A stretch of DNA of 64,000 bases from Bacteroidia bacterium (GTDB lineage Bacteria > Bacteroidota > Bacteroidia > B-17B0 > Aurantibacillaceae): assembly GCA_016787785.1 (NCBI GenBank), contig JAEUTO010000003.1, positions 247,013-311,012 on the forward strand, given 5' to 3'. Positions within the stretch are counted from its first letter, which is position 1. Each line of letters begins with the position of its first letter. Under the pieces are notes generated by a model that saw only the letters and a program-made list of their open reading frames with translations, was not told the origin of the DNA and made no database searches. Below, in pieces: positions 16,082 through 25,132 of this stretch. A program made the translations under genes and the position numbers.

Positions 16082-16660
16082 ATGTTTGAAATTATTGAAA
16101 GCCTAGACAGACGGTTGCTATTAAAAATAAACTCCCTGCATGATCCTTTACTTGATGAGGTAATGTGGTTTTTTAGTTATACATGGCCAACTATCATAAT
16201 TTGTCTTGCCGTTGGATATGCTTTCTACAGAAAATATTATTTAAGAAAGGCGATTGAATTTATTGTTGGTTGCGCCATTTGCTTTGCCTGCACCGACCTT
16301 AGTTCAAATAGCGTAAAACACGCGGTAGAACGTTATCGACCAACCCACAATTTAGAAATTAAAGATCAAATACATGTAGTGCATGATTACCGTGGCGGGC
16401 AATTCACTTTTTTTTCGGGGCACTCGGCCAATACCTTTGGTTTAATAACCTTTATTTTTTTATGCGTGCATTGGATCCCAAAAAAGTATCGGATCTTTAT
16501 TTTTATTTACCCGTTAATAGTTGTGTATAGCCGTATGTACCTTGGCGTGCACTACCCCATTGATATTGGCACCGGAATGATAGTAGGTGTATTTTTTGGC
16601 TGGTTGGTTTATCGTATTATGAATAAACATTTTTTAAAACTGGATGAGCAAAAAGTTTAA
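16082..16660 (+). CDS. PAP2-family membrane phosphatase
   Basis: A 192-residue membrane protein with the three PAP2 motifs in order: K79-x6-RP (KHAVERYRP), SGH (112-114) and SR-x5-H (R151, H157). These form the acid phosphatase site that dephosphorylates lipid phosphates such as undecaprenyl diphosphate or phosphatidate on the periplasmic face. About five membrane helices are seen. I chose the ATG at 16082 over an upstream TTG because the protein then begins MFEIIESLDR, as relatives do. It overlaps the next gene by 17 bases. The exact lipid substrate is not determinable. Confidence 0.9.
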   Translation: MFEIIESLDRRLLLKINSLHDPLLDEVMWFFSYTWPTIIICLAVGYAFYRKYYLRKAIEFIVGCAICFACTDLSSNSVKHAVERYRPTHNLEIKDQIHVVHDYRGGQFTFFSGHSANTFGLITFIFLCVHWIPKKYRIFIFIYPLIVVYSRMYLGVHYPIDIGTGMIVGVFFGWLVYRIMNKHFLKLDEQKV

Positions 16661-17504
16661 TATACTTGTTTTTGCTCTCACATCTTATCTTTTAAGAGCG
16701 CAGCTTCCAAATACCGATGTGTGGTTATTTAAGATCGAGAAAACAAAAACAGAATTAAAACTTAGTGATCCAAAAAATATTACCAGCCGAACAGGTTATG
16801 ATAACCAACCCTCATTTAGTAATGATGGTAAAAAAATTTATTACGTAAGTATTCGTGAAGACAATCAATCCGATTTTTATTATTACGATCTTGGAAGTGA
16901 AAAAACAATTCAGCTTACTAAAACAAAAGAGAGTGAATATTCACCAGTGTTGACAGCTGATGGAAAGTATTTAAATTCAGTTGTTGTTGAAAGCGATAGT
17001 GCGCAACGCATTCATTTTATTAATTCGTTGACCGGTGTAAGTGAAAAAAAATATGAAGTTGATTCAGTGGGTTATTACACATTTTTAAATTCTGATACAG
17101 TTTTATATTACAAATTAACCAGTCCACACTCGTTACGTTATTTTGTAAAAAGCACAGGCGAAGATAAATGGTTAGGAAACGATCCTATTCGTGCTTTTAA
17201 AAAAATTAACCGACACGCTTTTATTTATGGTGTGAAAGATTCGGTAAGAGTTACTTTTTACAAATACGATTTTATTTTTCAGAAAGCTGAAAAATATGCA
17301 GAATATAATTCCGTTAGCGAAGATGCTATTTGGCACGAGCAACACGGGCTTTTAAAATCGGAGGGTACTAAACTTTTACGTTACGACGAGGCAAAAAAAG
17401 AGTGGCAAACGCTTTTTGATCTTTCGGGCGTTGGCATAAAAAAAATAACCCGTTTTACTTTTGATCCCAAAAATAAATATTTAGTTGTTGTAGATAATTT
17501 ATAG
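16644..17504 (+). CDS. Exported beta-propeller (PD40/TolB-like) protein
   Basis: A 286-residue protein with an N-terminal signal-like segment (FNILVFALTSYLLRAQ) and repeats typical of WD40-like PD40 propellers. An example is GYDNQPSFSNDGKKIYYVS, followed by EYSPVLTADGKYLNSVV. Such repeats occur in TolB and in periplasmic Bacteroidota proteins that bind partners rather than catalyse. It starts inside the PAP2 gene and is 4 bases before the acetyltransferase gene, so it is in an operon with both. No catalytic motif is seen. Confidence 0.7.
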   Translation: MSKKFNILVFALTSYLLRAQLPNTDVWLFKIEKTKTELKLSDPKNITSRTGYDNQPSFSNDGKKIYYVSIREDNQSDFYYYDLGSEKTIQLTKTKESEYSPVLTADGKYLNSVVVESDSAQRIHFINSLTGVSEKKYEVDSVGYYTFLNSDTVLYYKLTSPHSLRYFVKSTGEDKWLGNDPIRAFKKINRHAFIYGVKDSVRVTFYKYDFIFQKAEKYAEYNSVSEDAIWHEQHGLLKSEGTKLLRYDEAKKEWQTLFDLSGVGIKKITRFTFDPKNKYLVVVDNL

Positions 17505-17508
17505 CGCC

Positions 17509-17943
17509 ATGTACGAAACAATTATAAACGATCATTTATTTAGTACCGATAAAACTAAATTACAGTTAGATGTAATTCATAACTATTTAAGCAAAGAAAG
17601 CTATTGGGCACAGAACATGCCAATAGATACCATTAAAAAGAGTATTGAAGGCAGCATTTGTTTTGGCGTTTATTTAAACGACAAACAAATAGGCTACGCG
17701 CGCGTAGTTACAGATCACGCTACATTTGGTTACCTGGCAGATGTATTTGTTTTAGAAGCTCACAGAGGAAAAGGATTGTCAAAACAACTCATGCAATTTA
17801 TTATGGCGCATCCCGATCTTCAGGGCTTACGGCGCATGATGCTGGCCACGCGCGACGCCCAGGGTTTATATAAACAGTTTGGATTTACCGCCCTGTCGAT
17901 GCCCGAGCGAATTATGGAAATTAAATTCTTTGAAAAATATTAA
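17509..17943 (+). CDS. GNAT-family N-acetyltransferase
   Basis: A 144-residue GCN5-related acetyltransferase. The acetyl-CoA pyrophosphate-binding loop is EAHRGKGLSKQLMQFIM (R-G-x-G type, about 85-101), preceded by strand GYLADVFVL and followed by MLATRDAQGLYKQFGF, the usual motif B. These stand-alone cytosolic GNATs acetylate small molecules or proteins. The start ATETI-like MYETIINDHLF at 17509 fits relatives. It is tightly packed between the propeller gene and a membrane protein gene. The substrate is unknown. Confidence 0.9.
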   Translation: MYETIINDHLFSTDKTKLQLDVIHNYLSKESYWAQNMPIDTIKKSIEGSICFGVYLNDKQIGYARVVTDHATFGYLADVFVLEAHRGKGLSKQLMQFIMAHPDLQGLRRMMLATRDAQGLYKQFGFTALSMPERIMEIKFFEKY

Positions 17944-19446
17944 TTGATTGTTTCTGTTATATACCTTTTAATAATTCTGTTTTTAATTTATAAAAACAAT
18001 TTTTTTGGATTATTTAAAGACGGCAACATTAATTCCAAAACCTTTATTTTTTTATTCTTGTTAAAAGTTCTGGCCATTCCGGTTTTTTACTTTGTTTACA
18101 AAAAATTATATGGCGGATTAGAAAAATTTGATGCCGGTAAATTTTATACCGATTCCAAAATATTGAATGACTTTGCAAAAGCAGATCCGCTCGAATACAT
18201 CAAATTGCTATTTGGTTTGCAGGATGAAAGTGCGGGAACCGTGCTTTATAATAAGTATATTGTAAATACATTTCAATGGGATAATGGCCGGTTAAAAGAT
18301 TATTTATATAACGATAACCGCGTGGTTATTCGCCTGCATTCCTTAATACATTTTTTATCTTTTAACTCCTATTATGTCCACGCCTTATGCAGTTGTTTCT
18401 TAAGTTTTATAGGCATTACTTATTTATACAAAGCGCTTAAAGCGTATTTTAAAGGCAAAGAAATTTTTGTTTTACTTATACTTTGTTTCTTACCTGCCCT
18501 ATGGTTTTATACCGGTGCGCTCTTAAAAGAAGGTTTGGTTATTTTTATTTTTGGATGTTTGATTTATGCTTTAAAGAAAATAATTTCAGAGGGCTATACA
18601 TTAAAAATTCTTTTTTCAGTATTGTTTCTCGTTTTTATCTCTTTATTATTAAAACCTTATTTATTATTTTTTGCGGCGGCTTTATTTTCTTTATTCTTTT
18701 GGCTTTCCAACTCTAATAAAATAAAATACAAAGCTATTGCACTCGTTTCTGCGTTAACTCTATTTCTAGTTCTGTTGAATTGTTTCTCTTTGGTTTTCAA
18801 GAAAAGTTCCCTGATGGAAGCCGCAGTAAAGCACCAACGCGTATTTGCCGATGCTTCCAAAGGCGGCATTTTTTTACTGGATGACATAAAATTTGTACGA
18901 TTAGAATTTGATGCTGATCTTGTAAATAAAGTTGGTACCAACGATAGTCTTTTTACGATCAAGAAAAATGTTCCTTATATTTATTGGGAACATACCCACC
19001 AGGAGGACACCTTATTTTCTCCAGCCAACACCGATACTATTACACAATACAAATTAGTTTACCAATTGCCAAAAAGTGGCTCCAATATTTCTATCGCATC
19101 AAAAAATTTATTCGGCTTAAGTATCTCGTCTTTTTATTATAGTTTGTTTTACCCGCTCTTCTTTAATTCAAAAAGTTTAATGCAGCATTTAGCCTCATTG
19201 GAAAATCTATTTATTATTATTTCCTTCATAATAATCTTGTTTGGTTTTATTCAAAACAAAAAAGATAATTTCCCGGCCATCACGTTTGTTCTCTTTGCAT
19301 TACTATTGTGTTTGCTTATTGGCTTCACCACCCCAAATAGTGGCGCAATTTTCAGGTATCGCAGTCCGGCAGTGGTATTTATACTGCTGGCAGCCCTTTA
19401 TTACCTGCCTGTTGGGAAAAACAAGCAGCAGCCGCTCTCTAATTAA
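17944..19446 (+). CDS. Polytopic membrane protein of unknown function
   Basis: A 500-residue protein with about ten hydrophobic segments, separated by one soluble loop (about 290-380) containing KNVPYIYWEHTHQEDTLF. The start is a TTG directly abutting the previous stop; no ATG is available before the first helix (VIYLLIILFLIYK). The distribution of helices plus one large extracytoplasmic loop recalls GT-C glycosyltransferases or O-antigen ligase/polymerase-like proteins, but I see no diagnostic motif. The final helix is followed by KNKQQPLSN. It is the last gene of the run that begins with PAP2. Confidence 0.6.
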   Translation: MIVSVIYLLIILFLIYKNNFFGLFKDGNINSKTFIFLFLLKVLAIPVFYFVYKKLYGGLEKFDAGKFYTDSKILNDFAKADPLEYIKLLFGLQDESAGTVLYNKYIVNTFQWDNGRLKDYLYNDNRVVIRLHSLIHFLSFNSYYVHALCSCFLSFIGITYLYKALKAYFKGKEIFVLLILCFLPALWFYTGALLKEGLVIFIFGCLIYALKKIISEGYTLKILFSVLFLVFISLLLKPYLLFFAAALFSLFFWLSNSNKIKYKAIALVSALTLFLVLLNCFSLVFKKSSLMEAAVKHQRVFADASKGGIFLLDDIKFVRLEFDADLVNKVGTNDSLFTIKKNVPYIYWEHTHQEDTLFSPANTDTITQYKLVYQLPKSGSNISIASKNLFGLSISSFYYSLFYPLFFNSKSLMQHLASLENLFIIISFIIILFGFIQNKKDNFPAITFVLFALLLCLLIGFTTPNSGAIFRYRSPAVVFILLAALYYLPVGKNKQQPLSN

Positions 19447-19501
19447 AATTTACTTTGTATATTTAGTAGCGTTACAAAAAGGGTAAAAGTTCAACAAAAC
19501 A

Positions 19502-21226
19502 ATGAGTTTATTCAGAAAAAAGTCAATTGATACTATATTAAAGAACGCCGAAACTGAGAGTCATCATGGCGGTTTAGCAAAACATCTTGGTGTTCGCGAT
19601 CTTACTGCCTTTGGTATTGCTGCTATTATTGGTGCAGGAATTTTCTCCACAATTGGCAAAGCAAGCGCAGATGGCGGCCCGGGAGTAATCCTATTATTTA
19701 TTTTTACAGCGGTCGCTTGTAGTTTTGCTGCTTTTGCTTATGCCGAATTTGCTTCGCTGATCCCCGTGAGTGGAAGCGCTTACACATACAGTTATGTTGC
19801 CTTTGGTGAATTATTTGCCTGGATAATTGGCTGGGCCCTTATTATGGAATATGCAATTGGTAACGTTACCGTTGCTATCTCATGGAGTGATTATTTTAGT
19901 TCTCTCGTTCAAAACTCAACGAATTATCGAGTCAACGAATGGCTTTGTATGGATTATTTCACAGCAAAACATAATTACGATCTTGTTTCATCTATGTTAG
20001 TGGCCGGCGTTCCTTTAGAAGAAATTCAAAAGAATGGCCAAACCGCTGGATTAGTAGAAGGATTTGTTGCGTACGGACAAGCGCCCAATTTATTTGGTAT
20101 GCGCATAATTTTTGATGCCCCTGCCTTATTCATCAACATTATTATTACCATGTTGGTGTATCGTGGCATTAAAGAAAGTCGTAACGCCAGCAACATTATG
20201 GTGATGATTAAAATTGTAGTGGTGTTACTTGTAATTTTTGTGGGTGCATTTTTTGTTGATACCAAGAACTGGAACCCGTTTTTACCAAATGGCATTGGTG
20301 GTTTGCTTTCTGGTATAAGCGCTGTGTTTTTTGCATACATAGGTTTTGATGCCATTTCTACAACCGCCGAAGAATGTAAAAACCCGCAGCGCGATCTGCC
20401 AAGAGGAATTTTATATTCTATCATTATTTGTACTATTCTATATGTGGCAATTGCACTAGTTATTACCGGTATGGTAAGTTATACTGAATTAAATGTTGGC
20501 GATCCTTTAGCATATGTATTCGAAAAAGTTCAGAGCCTGCATTGGCTGGGTGGTGTTATTGCCGTTAGTGCCGTTGTTGCTATGGCCAGCGTAATGCTGG
20601 TGTTTCAATTAGGGCAACCGCGCATCTGGATGAGCATGAGTCGCGATGGTCTATTACCACCTGCATTTGCAAAGATCCACCCAAAATTTAAAACACCTTC
20701 CTTCTCTACGATCTTCACCGGATTTTTAGTGGCCGTGCCTATATTTTTTGTTGACATAAATATGGTAACAGATATTTGTTCTGCCGGAACATTATTTGCG
20801 TTTTGTTTGGTTTGTGCCGGCGTGCTTAAGCTACGCATGGATCCCACCGCGCCTCCATCAAAATTTAAAACGCCTTATGTTAATTCAAAACTCATTATTC
20901 CTATATTGTTTGTATTAACCCTTGTTCTGTTATTTGTTTACAACAGGCCCTGGATAGATTATTATTTAAAGTGGGAGTCCTTCAATGCGTTTCTGACAAA
21001 AATTCCAATTTATTTTTTCTTTATCGGTTTTGCTTTCCTTTCTGTTATGGCATTTAAATATAACTTTTCACTCATTCCAACATTAGGCCTTTTAAGTTGT
21101 TTTTATATGCTCTCGCAATTAGGTTACAAGAACTGGTTATATTTTACAATTTGGTTAATTATTGGTTTAATTATTTATTTCGCTTACGGTCGCAAGCACA
21201 GTAAATTAGCGCCGAAAAAAATATAG
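19502..21226 (+). CDS. Amino acid permease, APC superfamily (cationic amino acid transporter type)
   Basis: A 574-residue inner-membrane transporter with 12-14 helices. The hallmark of APC transporters is the unwound helix 1 motif IGAGIFSTIGK (about 41-51), followed by FAYAEFASLIPVSGSAYTYSYVAFGE and YIGFDAISTTAEECKNPQRDLPRGI. These are typical of the CAT/YfnA-type branch that imports amino acids with protons. A loop of about 50 residues after helix 4 is longer than in E. coli homologues. The SDR gene follows after one base, so the two are cotranscribed. Confidence 0.92.
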   Translation: MSLFRKKSIDTILKNAETESHHGGLAKHLGVRDLTAFGIAAIIGAGIFSTIGKASADGGPGVILLFIFTAVACSFAAFAYAEFASLIPVSGSAYTYSYVAFGELFAWIIGWALIMEYAIGNVTVAISWSDYFSSLVQNSTNYRVNEWLCMDYFTAKHNYDLVSSMLVAGVPLEEIQKNGQTAGLVEGFVAYGQAPNLFGMRIIFDAPALFINIIITMLVYRGIKESRNASNIMVMIKIVVVLLVIFVGAFFVDTKNWNPFLPNGIGGLLSGISAVFFAYIGFDAISTTAEECKNPQRDLPRGILYSIIICTILYVAIALVITGMVSYTELNVGDPLAYVFEKVQSLHWLGGVIAVSAVVAMASVMLVFQLGQPRIWMSMSRDGLLPPAFAKIHPKFKTPSFSTIFTGFLVAVPIFFVDINMVTDICSAGTLFAFCLVCAGVLKLRMDPTAPPSKFKTPYVNSKLIIPILFVLTLVLLFVYNRPWIDYYLKWESFNAFLTKIPIYFFFIGFAFLSVMAFKYNFSLIPTLGLLSCFYMLSQLGYKNWLYFTIWLIIGLIIYFAYGRKHSKLAPKKI

Positions 21227-21227
21227 T

Positions 21228-21980
21228 ATGTTAGTTTTAATTACAGGCGCCACGTCAGGCATAGGAAAAAGTACAGCAGAGTTGTTTGCAAAGAACGGAC
21301 ACGATCTTATTGTTACGGGCAGAAGAGAAGAGCGATTGAAAGAGTTAAAAACACAATTAGAAACAAACAACAAAATTAAAGTAACCACACTTTGTTTTGA
21401 CATTCGTGAATTGAGTCAAGTTGAAAATGCCATCGCACATTTATCCGTTGAAAATAAAAAAATTGACGTGCTTGTAAATAATGCGGGCCTGGCTGCAGGG
21501 TTAAGCGCCATACAAAATGGTAACATCGACCATTGGGAACGTATGATAGACACGAATATAAAAGGTCTGTTGTATATTTCACGCGCTGTTTCCAACTTAA
21601 TGATCGAGAATAAAAAAGGACACATCATTAATATCGGTTCTATTGCCGGTAAGGAAGTTTACGCCAACGGAAATGTTTACTGCGCCACCAAACATGCGGT
21701 GGATGCATTAAGCAAAAGCATGCGTATTGATCTTTTAGCAAATAATATAAAAGTAACCGCCATAAATCCAGGTATGGTGGAAACAGAATTTAGCGTTGTG
21801 CGTTTTGACGGTGATGAGGACAAAGCAAAAAAAGTTTACGCCGGTTTGCAACCATTAAAACCTGAAGATATTGCAGAAACGATTTATTGGGTAGCCAACC
21901 GTCCGCCACACGTAAACATCAACGATATTATTATAATGCCAACAGTGCAGGCAACTGCAACCAATGTTATTCGAAATTAA
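21228..21980 (+). CDS. Short-chain dehydrogenase/reductase (YdfG-like)
   Basis: A 250-residue classical SDR. The cofactor motif TGATSGIG is at 6-13, and basic residues in VTGRREERL favour NADP. NNAGLAAG is near 86, and the catalytic tetrad is in SIAGKEVYANGNVYCATK (serine near 138, Y151, K155). GMVETEFSVVRF resembles the YdfG branch, which oxidises L-serine/3-hydroxy acids. It lies between the amino acid permease and a beta-barrel gene with gaps of 1 and 4 bases. A link to amino acid use is plausible but not proven. Confidence 0.9.
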   Translation: MLVLITGATSGIGKSTAELFAKNGHDLIVTGRREERLKELKTQLETNNKIKVTTLCFDIRELSQVENAIAHLSVENKKIDVLVNNAGLAAGLSAIQNGNIDHWERMIDTNIKGLLYISRAVSNLMIENKKGHIINIGSIAGKEVYANGNVYCATKHAVDALSKSMRIDLLANNIKVTAINPGMVETEFSVVRFDGDEDKAKKVYAGLQPLKPEDIAETIYWVANRPPHVNINDIIIMPTVQATATNVIRN

Positions 21981-21984
21981 TTAA

Positions 21985-22725
21985 ATGATAAAAAAAACAA
22001 ATACAAAAGTTTTTTTTTCGATAGCGCTTCTTTTTCTTTTAGTGTTCTCCAACCTGTGCTCGGCCCAGAAACGTAATCCGGGCGTTGGTATCCGTTTTGG
22101 TTTCGGCCCGGTATTAGGCATTTATAGCATTAACCCTAACCACGCGAAAAACCCAACTCAAAAAATGAGTGCCATGGTCTCATTTAAAAAAGAAATTAAA
22201 CTGGATAAAACGTTTAAAACGTTTTTCTTCTTTGGTGCTGAATATTTTTTTCACGGTGTAAATTTTAAATCTTATTATTTTAAACCCGATAGTTTACAAT
22301 TGTACGATAAAACATTTCCTTACAATTATTCGCTTATTATAAATGAAATAGGACTTCCCTTACAGGTTAAATATTCTTTTAAGCGGGAAAACAACGCCGT
22401 GTTTAGTCCTTATATTATGATCGGTTATCACTTACGCTATTTATTGCCGGGCAATTTATCGGTAACCCAAAACGGTAATAAAGTAAAAGATGATGTTGTT
22501 GATTTGAGATTTAAAACGCCAATGATCAATAAACATTTAAATTCGTTTATTAGTGCTACGCTCGGCTTTCAAAAAAATGCCATCTCAGGTTCAAAGAGTA
22601 ATTTTTTTGCAGAGTTTAATTTTCGTTATGGCTTTTCGCAATATTATTTTGAAGAAAAATACGCCGCAAGTTCTCTTAACATTAGCAGCATGCATTTGGC
22701 TTTGCAATTAGGTTTTAGATTTTAA
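21985..22725 (+). CDS. Outer-membrane beta-barrel protein (PorT-like)
   Basis: A 246-residue protein with a signal peptide (about 1-28, ending LCSAQ). The body has strands such as GVGIRFGFGPVLGIYSI, FSPYIMIGYHLRYLL, FFAEFNFRYGFSQYYF and a final HLALQLGFRF. The terminal phenylalanine and alternating pattern are what a C-terminal barrel strand needs for outer-membrane insertion. The family resembles PorT/OMP_b-brl proteins of Bacteroidota; a T9SS role is not established for this copy. It is the last gene of the permease-SDR transcript and is followed by a palindromic repeat element. Confidence 0.7.
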   Translation: MIKKTNTKVFFSIALLFLLVFSNLCSAQKRNPGVGIRFGFGPVLGIYSINPNHAKNPTQKMSAMVSFKKEIKLDKTFKTFFFFGAEYFFHGVNFKSYYFKPDSLQLYDKTFPYNYSLIINEIGLPLQVKYSFKRENNAVFSPYIMIGYHLRYLLPGNLSVTQNGNKVKDDVVDLRFKTPMINKHLNSFISATLGFQKNAISGSKSNFFAEFNFRYGFSQYYFEEKYAASSLNISSMHLALQLGFRF

Positions 22726-22737
22726 ATTAATACATTA

Positions 22738-22851
22738 TGTCACGTCGAGTAAGATTTGTGCTTCTTTTTCAAATCTGTACCGAGACGCATTTCGTAAGTC
22801 GTTCTCGATACAATTTTTGTAAGAGGCAGACAAAAATCACTCGAACTGACA
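22738..22851. repeat. 114-bp imperfect palindromic repeat element
   Basis: The spacer after the beta-barrel gene reads TGTCACGTCGAGT at its left end, and the complement of its right end reads TGTCAGTTCGAGT. The similarity of the two arms continues inward (TTTGT, TGTAyCGAGA). The centre can form its own hairpin with a CGAGA...TCTCG stem (22781-22807). This looks like a non-autonomous REP/MITE-type element. A 39-codon frame running through it from ATG 22737 is an accident of the repeat. Confidence 0.6.
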
Positions 22852-22865
22852 TTTAAATATAACTT

Positions 22866-23246
22866 ATGAAAAAGCTCTCCCTTATTTTAATGAGCCTGCT
22901 TTATATCTCTGCAGGCATTTATCATTTTATAAATCCAACTTTCTATTTAAAGATCATGCCGGATTATATTCCAGCTCATTTAACTATGATCTACCTAAGC
23001 GGCGCCATAGAAATTATTTTAGGAATAACGCTTTTAATCAAGAAATTTCAAAAAACTGCAGGCTGGTTAATTATTTTAATGCTCATCGCCTTTCTTCCGG
23101 TGCACATTAAAATGATTCAGGATACATGGATCTCGCTAAACATTAAATTTATAACAGCACTTGTTCGTCTGCCGCTTCAATTTGTGTTGATCTACTGGGC
23201 CTACAAAACCTGCAATTTAAGGTTGCCCAAGCTCTTAAAATCCTGA
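22866..23246 (+). CDS. DoxX-like small membrane protein
   Basis: A 126-residue protein with four predicted membrane helices (about 4-20, 40-58, 65-83, 98-115). It has the DoxX-type features YISAGIYHFINPTFYLKIMPDYIP near the N-terminus and SGAIEIILGITLLI in helix 2. DoxX/MauE-like proteins are linked to quinone or thiol redox chemistry in the inner membrane, but this branch is uncharacterised. It is a single gene between a repeat element and the aminotransferase gene. Confidence 0.8.
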   Translation: MKKLSLILMSLLYISAGIYHFINPTFYLKIMPDYIPAHLTMIYLSGAIEIILGITLLIKKFQKTAGWLIILMLIAFLPVHIKMIQDTWISLNIKFITALVRLPLQFVLIYWAYKTCNLRLPKLLKS

Positions 23247-23294
23247 CTAAACTAAATTAGGTCATTATTCTATTGCTTTTTAACTTTCCTTTTT

Positions 23295-23302
23295 TACCTT
23301 TA
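23295..23302 (+). promoter_or_regulatory. Probable -7 element (TACCTTTA) of the aminotransferase-RidA pair
   Basis: TACCTTTA, one mismatch from TAnnTTTG, ends 17 bases before the ATG at 23320. Confidence 0.35.
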
Positions 23303-23319
23303 ATAAAAATATAATCTCC

Positions 23320-24630
23320 ATGATGGATCGCCGTAATTTTTTGTTTGCCACTGCAGGTTCACTTACTGCACTTGACCTCTTTTCTTCTATTGACCTGCCT
23401 TTTGCAAAACAGTTAGATAAACATTTAAATAAACTCGAGAACATGAGTTTTGATGCAGCTGCAGAGAACGAAGATTTCTGGGGTTGGATACGCCAGAGTT
23501 ATACCGTTTCACCAAACATCATTAACTTAAATAACGGCGGCGTTAGTCCGCAACCAAAAATAGTGCAAGATGCACACATTCGTTTTTATCAATACTCTAA
23601 CGAAGCGCCAAGCTATTACATGTGGCGCATCTTAGATCAGGGAAGAGAAGCACTGCGTGAAAAATTAGCAAGGCTATGCGGCGTTTTGCCGGAAGAACTT
23701 GCCATTAACAGAAATGCAACGGAAGGCTTGAACAACGTTATTTTTGGCTTAAATTTAAAAGCTGGAGACGAAGTTGTTTTGAGCACCTTTGATTATCCGA
23801 ATATGATGAATGCCTGGAAGCAAAGAGAAAAACGCGATAAGATAAAACTGAACTGGATAAATATTCCACAACCAACAGATGATGCCGCAAGCATTATTAA
23901 ATTATACGAAAAAGCAATTACCCCAAAAACAAAGATCGTTCACATCACACACATGATCAACTGGACCGGAAATTTTGTTCCTGTAAAAGCCATTGCCGAT
24001 ATGGCGCACAGCAGAGGTTGCGAAGTGATAGTGGATGCCGCACATTCGTTCGGACAAATAGATATGAAGTTTGAAGAAACAGGCGCCGATTATTTAGCAA
24101 CCTCTTTACACAAATGGTTATGTGCGCCTTTTGGAAGCGGCCTAATGTATATCAAAAAAGATAAGATAAAAAATGTGTGGGCTTTACTTTCTGCTGTTGA
24201 TCCGGATGGTAGTGATATGAAAAAATTTGAAAGTATTGGTACGCGTTCTTTTGCATCAGAAATGGCAATTGGTACTGCGGTTGATTTTCATAATTTAATT
24301 GGCGGCAAACGTAAAGAAGCGCGTTTACGTTTCTTAAAAAATTATTGGGCAGAGAAATGTCATAAATTACCAAAAGCAAATTTTTATACTTCTATGAAAC
24401 CGGAGTTCTCGTGCGCGGTGGCCACCATTGGTTTTGACGGCTGGCAGGCACAGCAGATAGAAGCAAAATTATTTGAAAAACACAAAGTGCATTCTGTATC
24501 CATGATCCTTGAAAAAGTTAACGGCATTAGAATTGCGCCAAACGTGTACACAAACACGGAAGATCTGGATGTACTGGTAAAAGGCCTTACCGAGATATCA
24601 AAAATGGAAGCTCCTACGCCACAAAAATAA
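23320..24630 (+). CDS. Tat-exported class V aminotransferase (isopenicillin N epimerase-like)
   Basis: A PLP enzyme of 436 residues. A twin-arginine signal is seen at the start (MDRRNFLFATAGSLTAL), predicting folded export. The fold-type I core carries NRNATEGLNNVIFG, HITHMINWTGNFVP, the cofactor aspartate in VIVDAAHSFGQ and the Schiff-base lysine K265 in SLHKW. This branch includes isopenicillin N epimerase-like and cysteine desulfurase-like enzymes; the substrate is unknown. Two adjacent ATGs exist (23320, 23323). Five bases later a RidA gene with its own N-terminal membrane/signal segment follows, so enzyme and enamine-clearing partner seem to act in the same extracytoplasmic space. Confidence 0.88.
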   Translation: MMDRRNFLFATAGSLTALDLFSSIDLPFAKQLDKHLNKLENMSFDAAAENEDFWGWIRQSYTVSPNIINLNNGGVSPQPKIVQDAHIRFYQYSNEAPSYYMWRILDQGREALREKLARLCGVLPEELAINRNATEGLNNVIFGLNLKAGDEVVLSTFDYPNMMNAWKQREKRDKIKLNWINIPQPTDDAASIIKLYEKAITPKTKIVHITHMINWTGNFVPVKAIADMAHSRGCEVIVDAAHSFGQIDMKFEETGADYLATSLHKWLCAPFGSGLMYIKKDKIKNVWALLSAVDPDGSDMKKFESIGTRSFASEMAIGTAVDFHNLIGGKRKEARLRFLKNYWAEKCHKLPKANFYTSMKPEFSCAVATIGFDGWQAQQIEAKLFEKHKVHSVSMILEKVNGIRIAPNVYTNTEDLDVLVKGLTEISKMEAPTPQK

Positions 24631-24635
24631 TTTGC

Positions 24636-25073
24636 ATGGTAAAAAAAATTAGTATCGCTTGTGTAGCAATTGTTTTAATTTTTGCGTTCACCAGTAAAAA
24701 CCGAAAAGAAGTTATTTTAACCAAGCTGGCGCCTGCGCCCATTGGCCCATACAGCCAGGCCATTAAAACGGGTGGCACTTTGTATGTATCGGGACAGGTT
24801 GGCTTAAAACCCGATGGAACGTTTGACACAACTTCTATTGAGAACGAAAGTACACAAGCGCTTAATAATATTAAAGCCATTGTTGAAGCCGGCGGCATGA
24901 GCATGGACGATGTTTCTAAAGCAACTATTTATTTAACCGACATTAAAAATTTTGCAAAAGTAAATGAAGTTTATAAAAACTATTTTAAATTAAACCCTCC
25001 TGCCCGCGAAACAGTTGAAGTAAAAGCCTTGCCAAAAGGTGCGCATATTGAGATCTCGGTGGTTGCGAATTAA
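24636..25073 (+). CDS. RidA-family enamine/imine deaminase with N-terminal export/anchor segment
   Basis: The 145-residue protein has a hydrophobic N-terminus (KKISIACVAIVLIFAFTS, about 3-20), which ordinary cytosolic RidA lacks, then a complete RidA domain. The domain contains APAPIGPYSQAIKTGGTLYVSGQVGL, the carboxylate-binding arginine in PPARETVEV (R124) and the glutamate in AHIEISVVAN (E139). RidA proteins hydrolyse reactive 2-aminoacrylate and other enamines released by PLP enzymes. It directly follows the Tat-exported PLP aminotransferase gene, which makes a functional pairing outside the cytosol likely. A terminator hairpin follows. Confidence 0.9.
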   Translation: MVKKISIACVAIVLIFAFTSKNRKEVILTKLAPAPIGPYSQAIKTGGTLYVSGQVGLKPDGTFDTTSIENESTQALNNIKAIVEAGGMSMDDVSKATIYLTDIKNFAKVNEVYKNYFKLNPPARETVEVKALPKGAHIEISVVAN

Positions 25074-25079
25074 TAAAAA

Positions 25080-25109
25080 AATCCCGCTTAGCAATAGCCT
25101 CGCGGGATT
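25080..25109. terminator. Bidirectional intrinsic terminator
   Basis: AATCCCGC (25080-25087) pairs perfectly with GCGGGATT (25102-25109), with an A run on the left and a T-rich stretch on the right. It sits between the convergent RidA and LamG genes. Confidence 0.8.
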
Positions 25110-25132
25110 CTCTCTTTACATGAAAAAAATAT

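Noticed and set aside
22737..22856. 39-codon plus-strand frame starting MSRRVRF
   Set aside because: It coincides with the 114-bp palindromic element; no promoter or conserved protein pattern.
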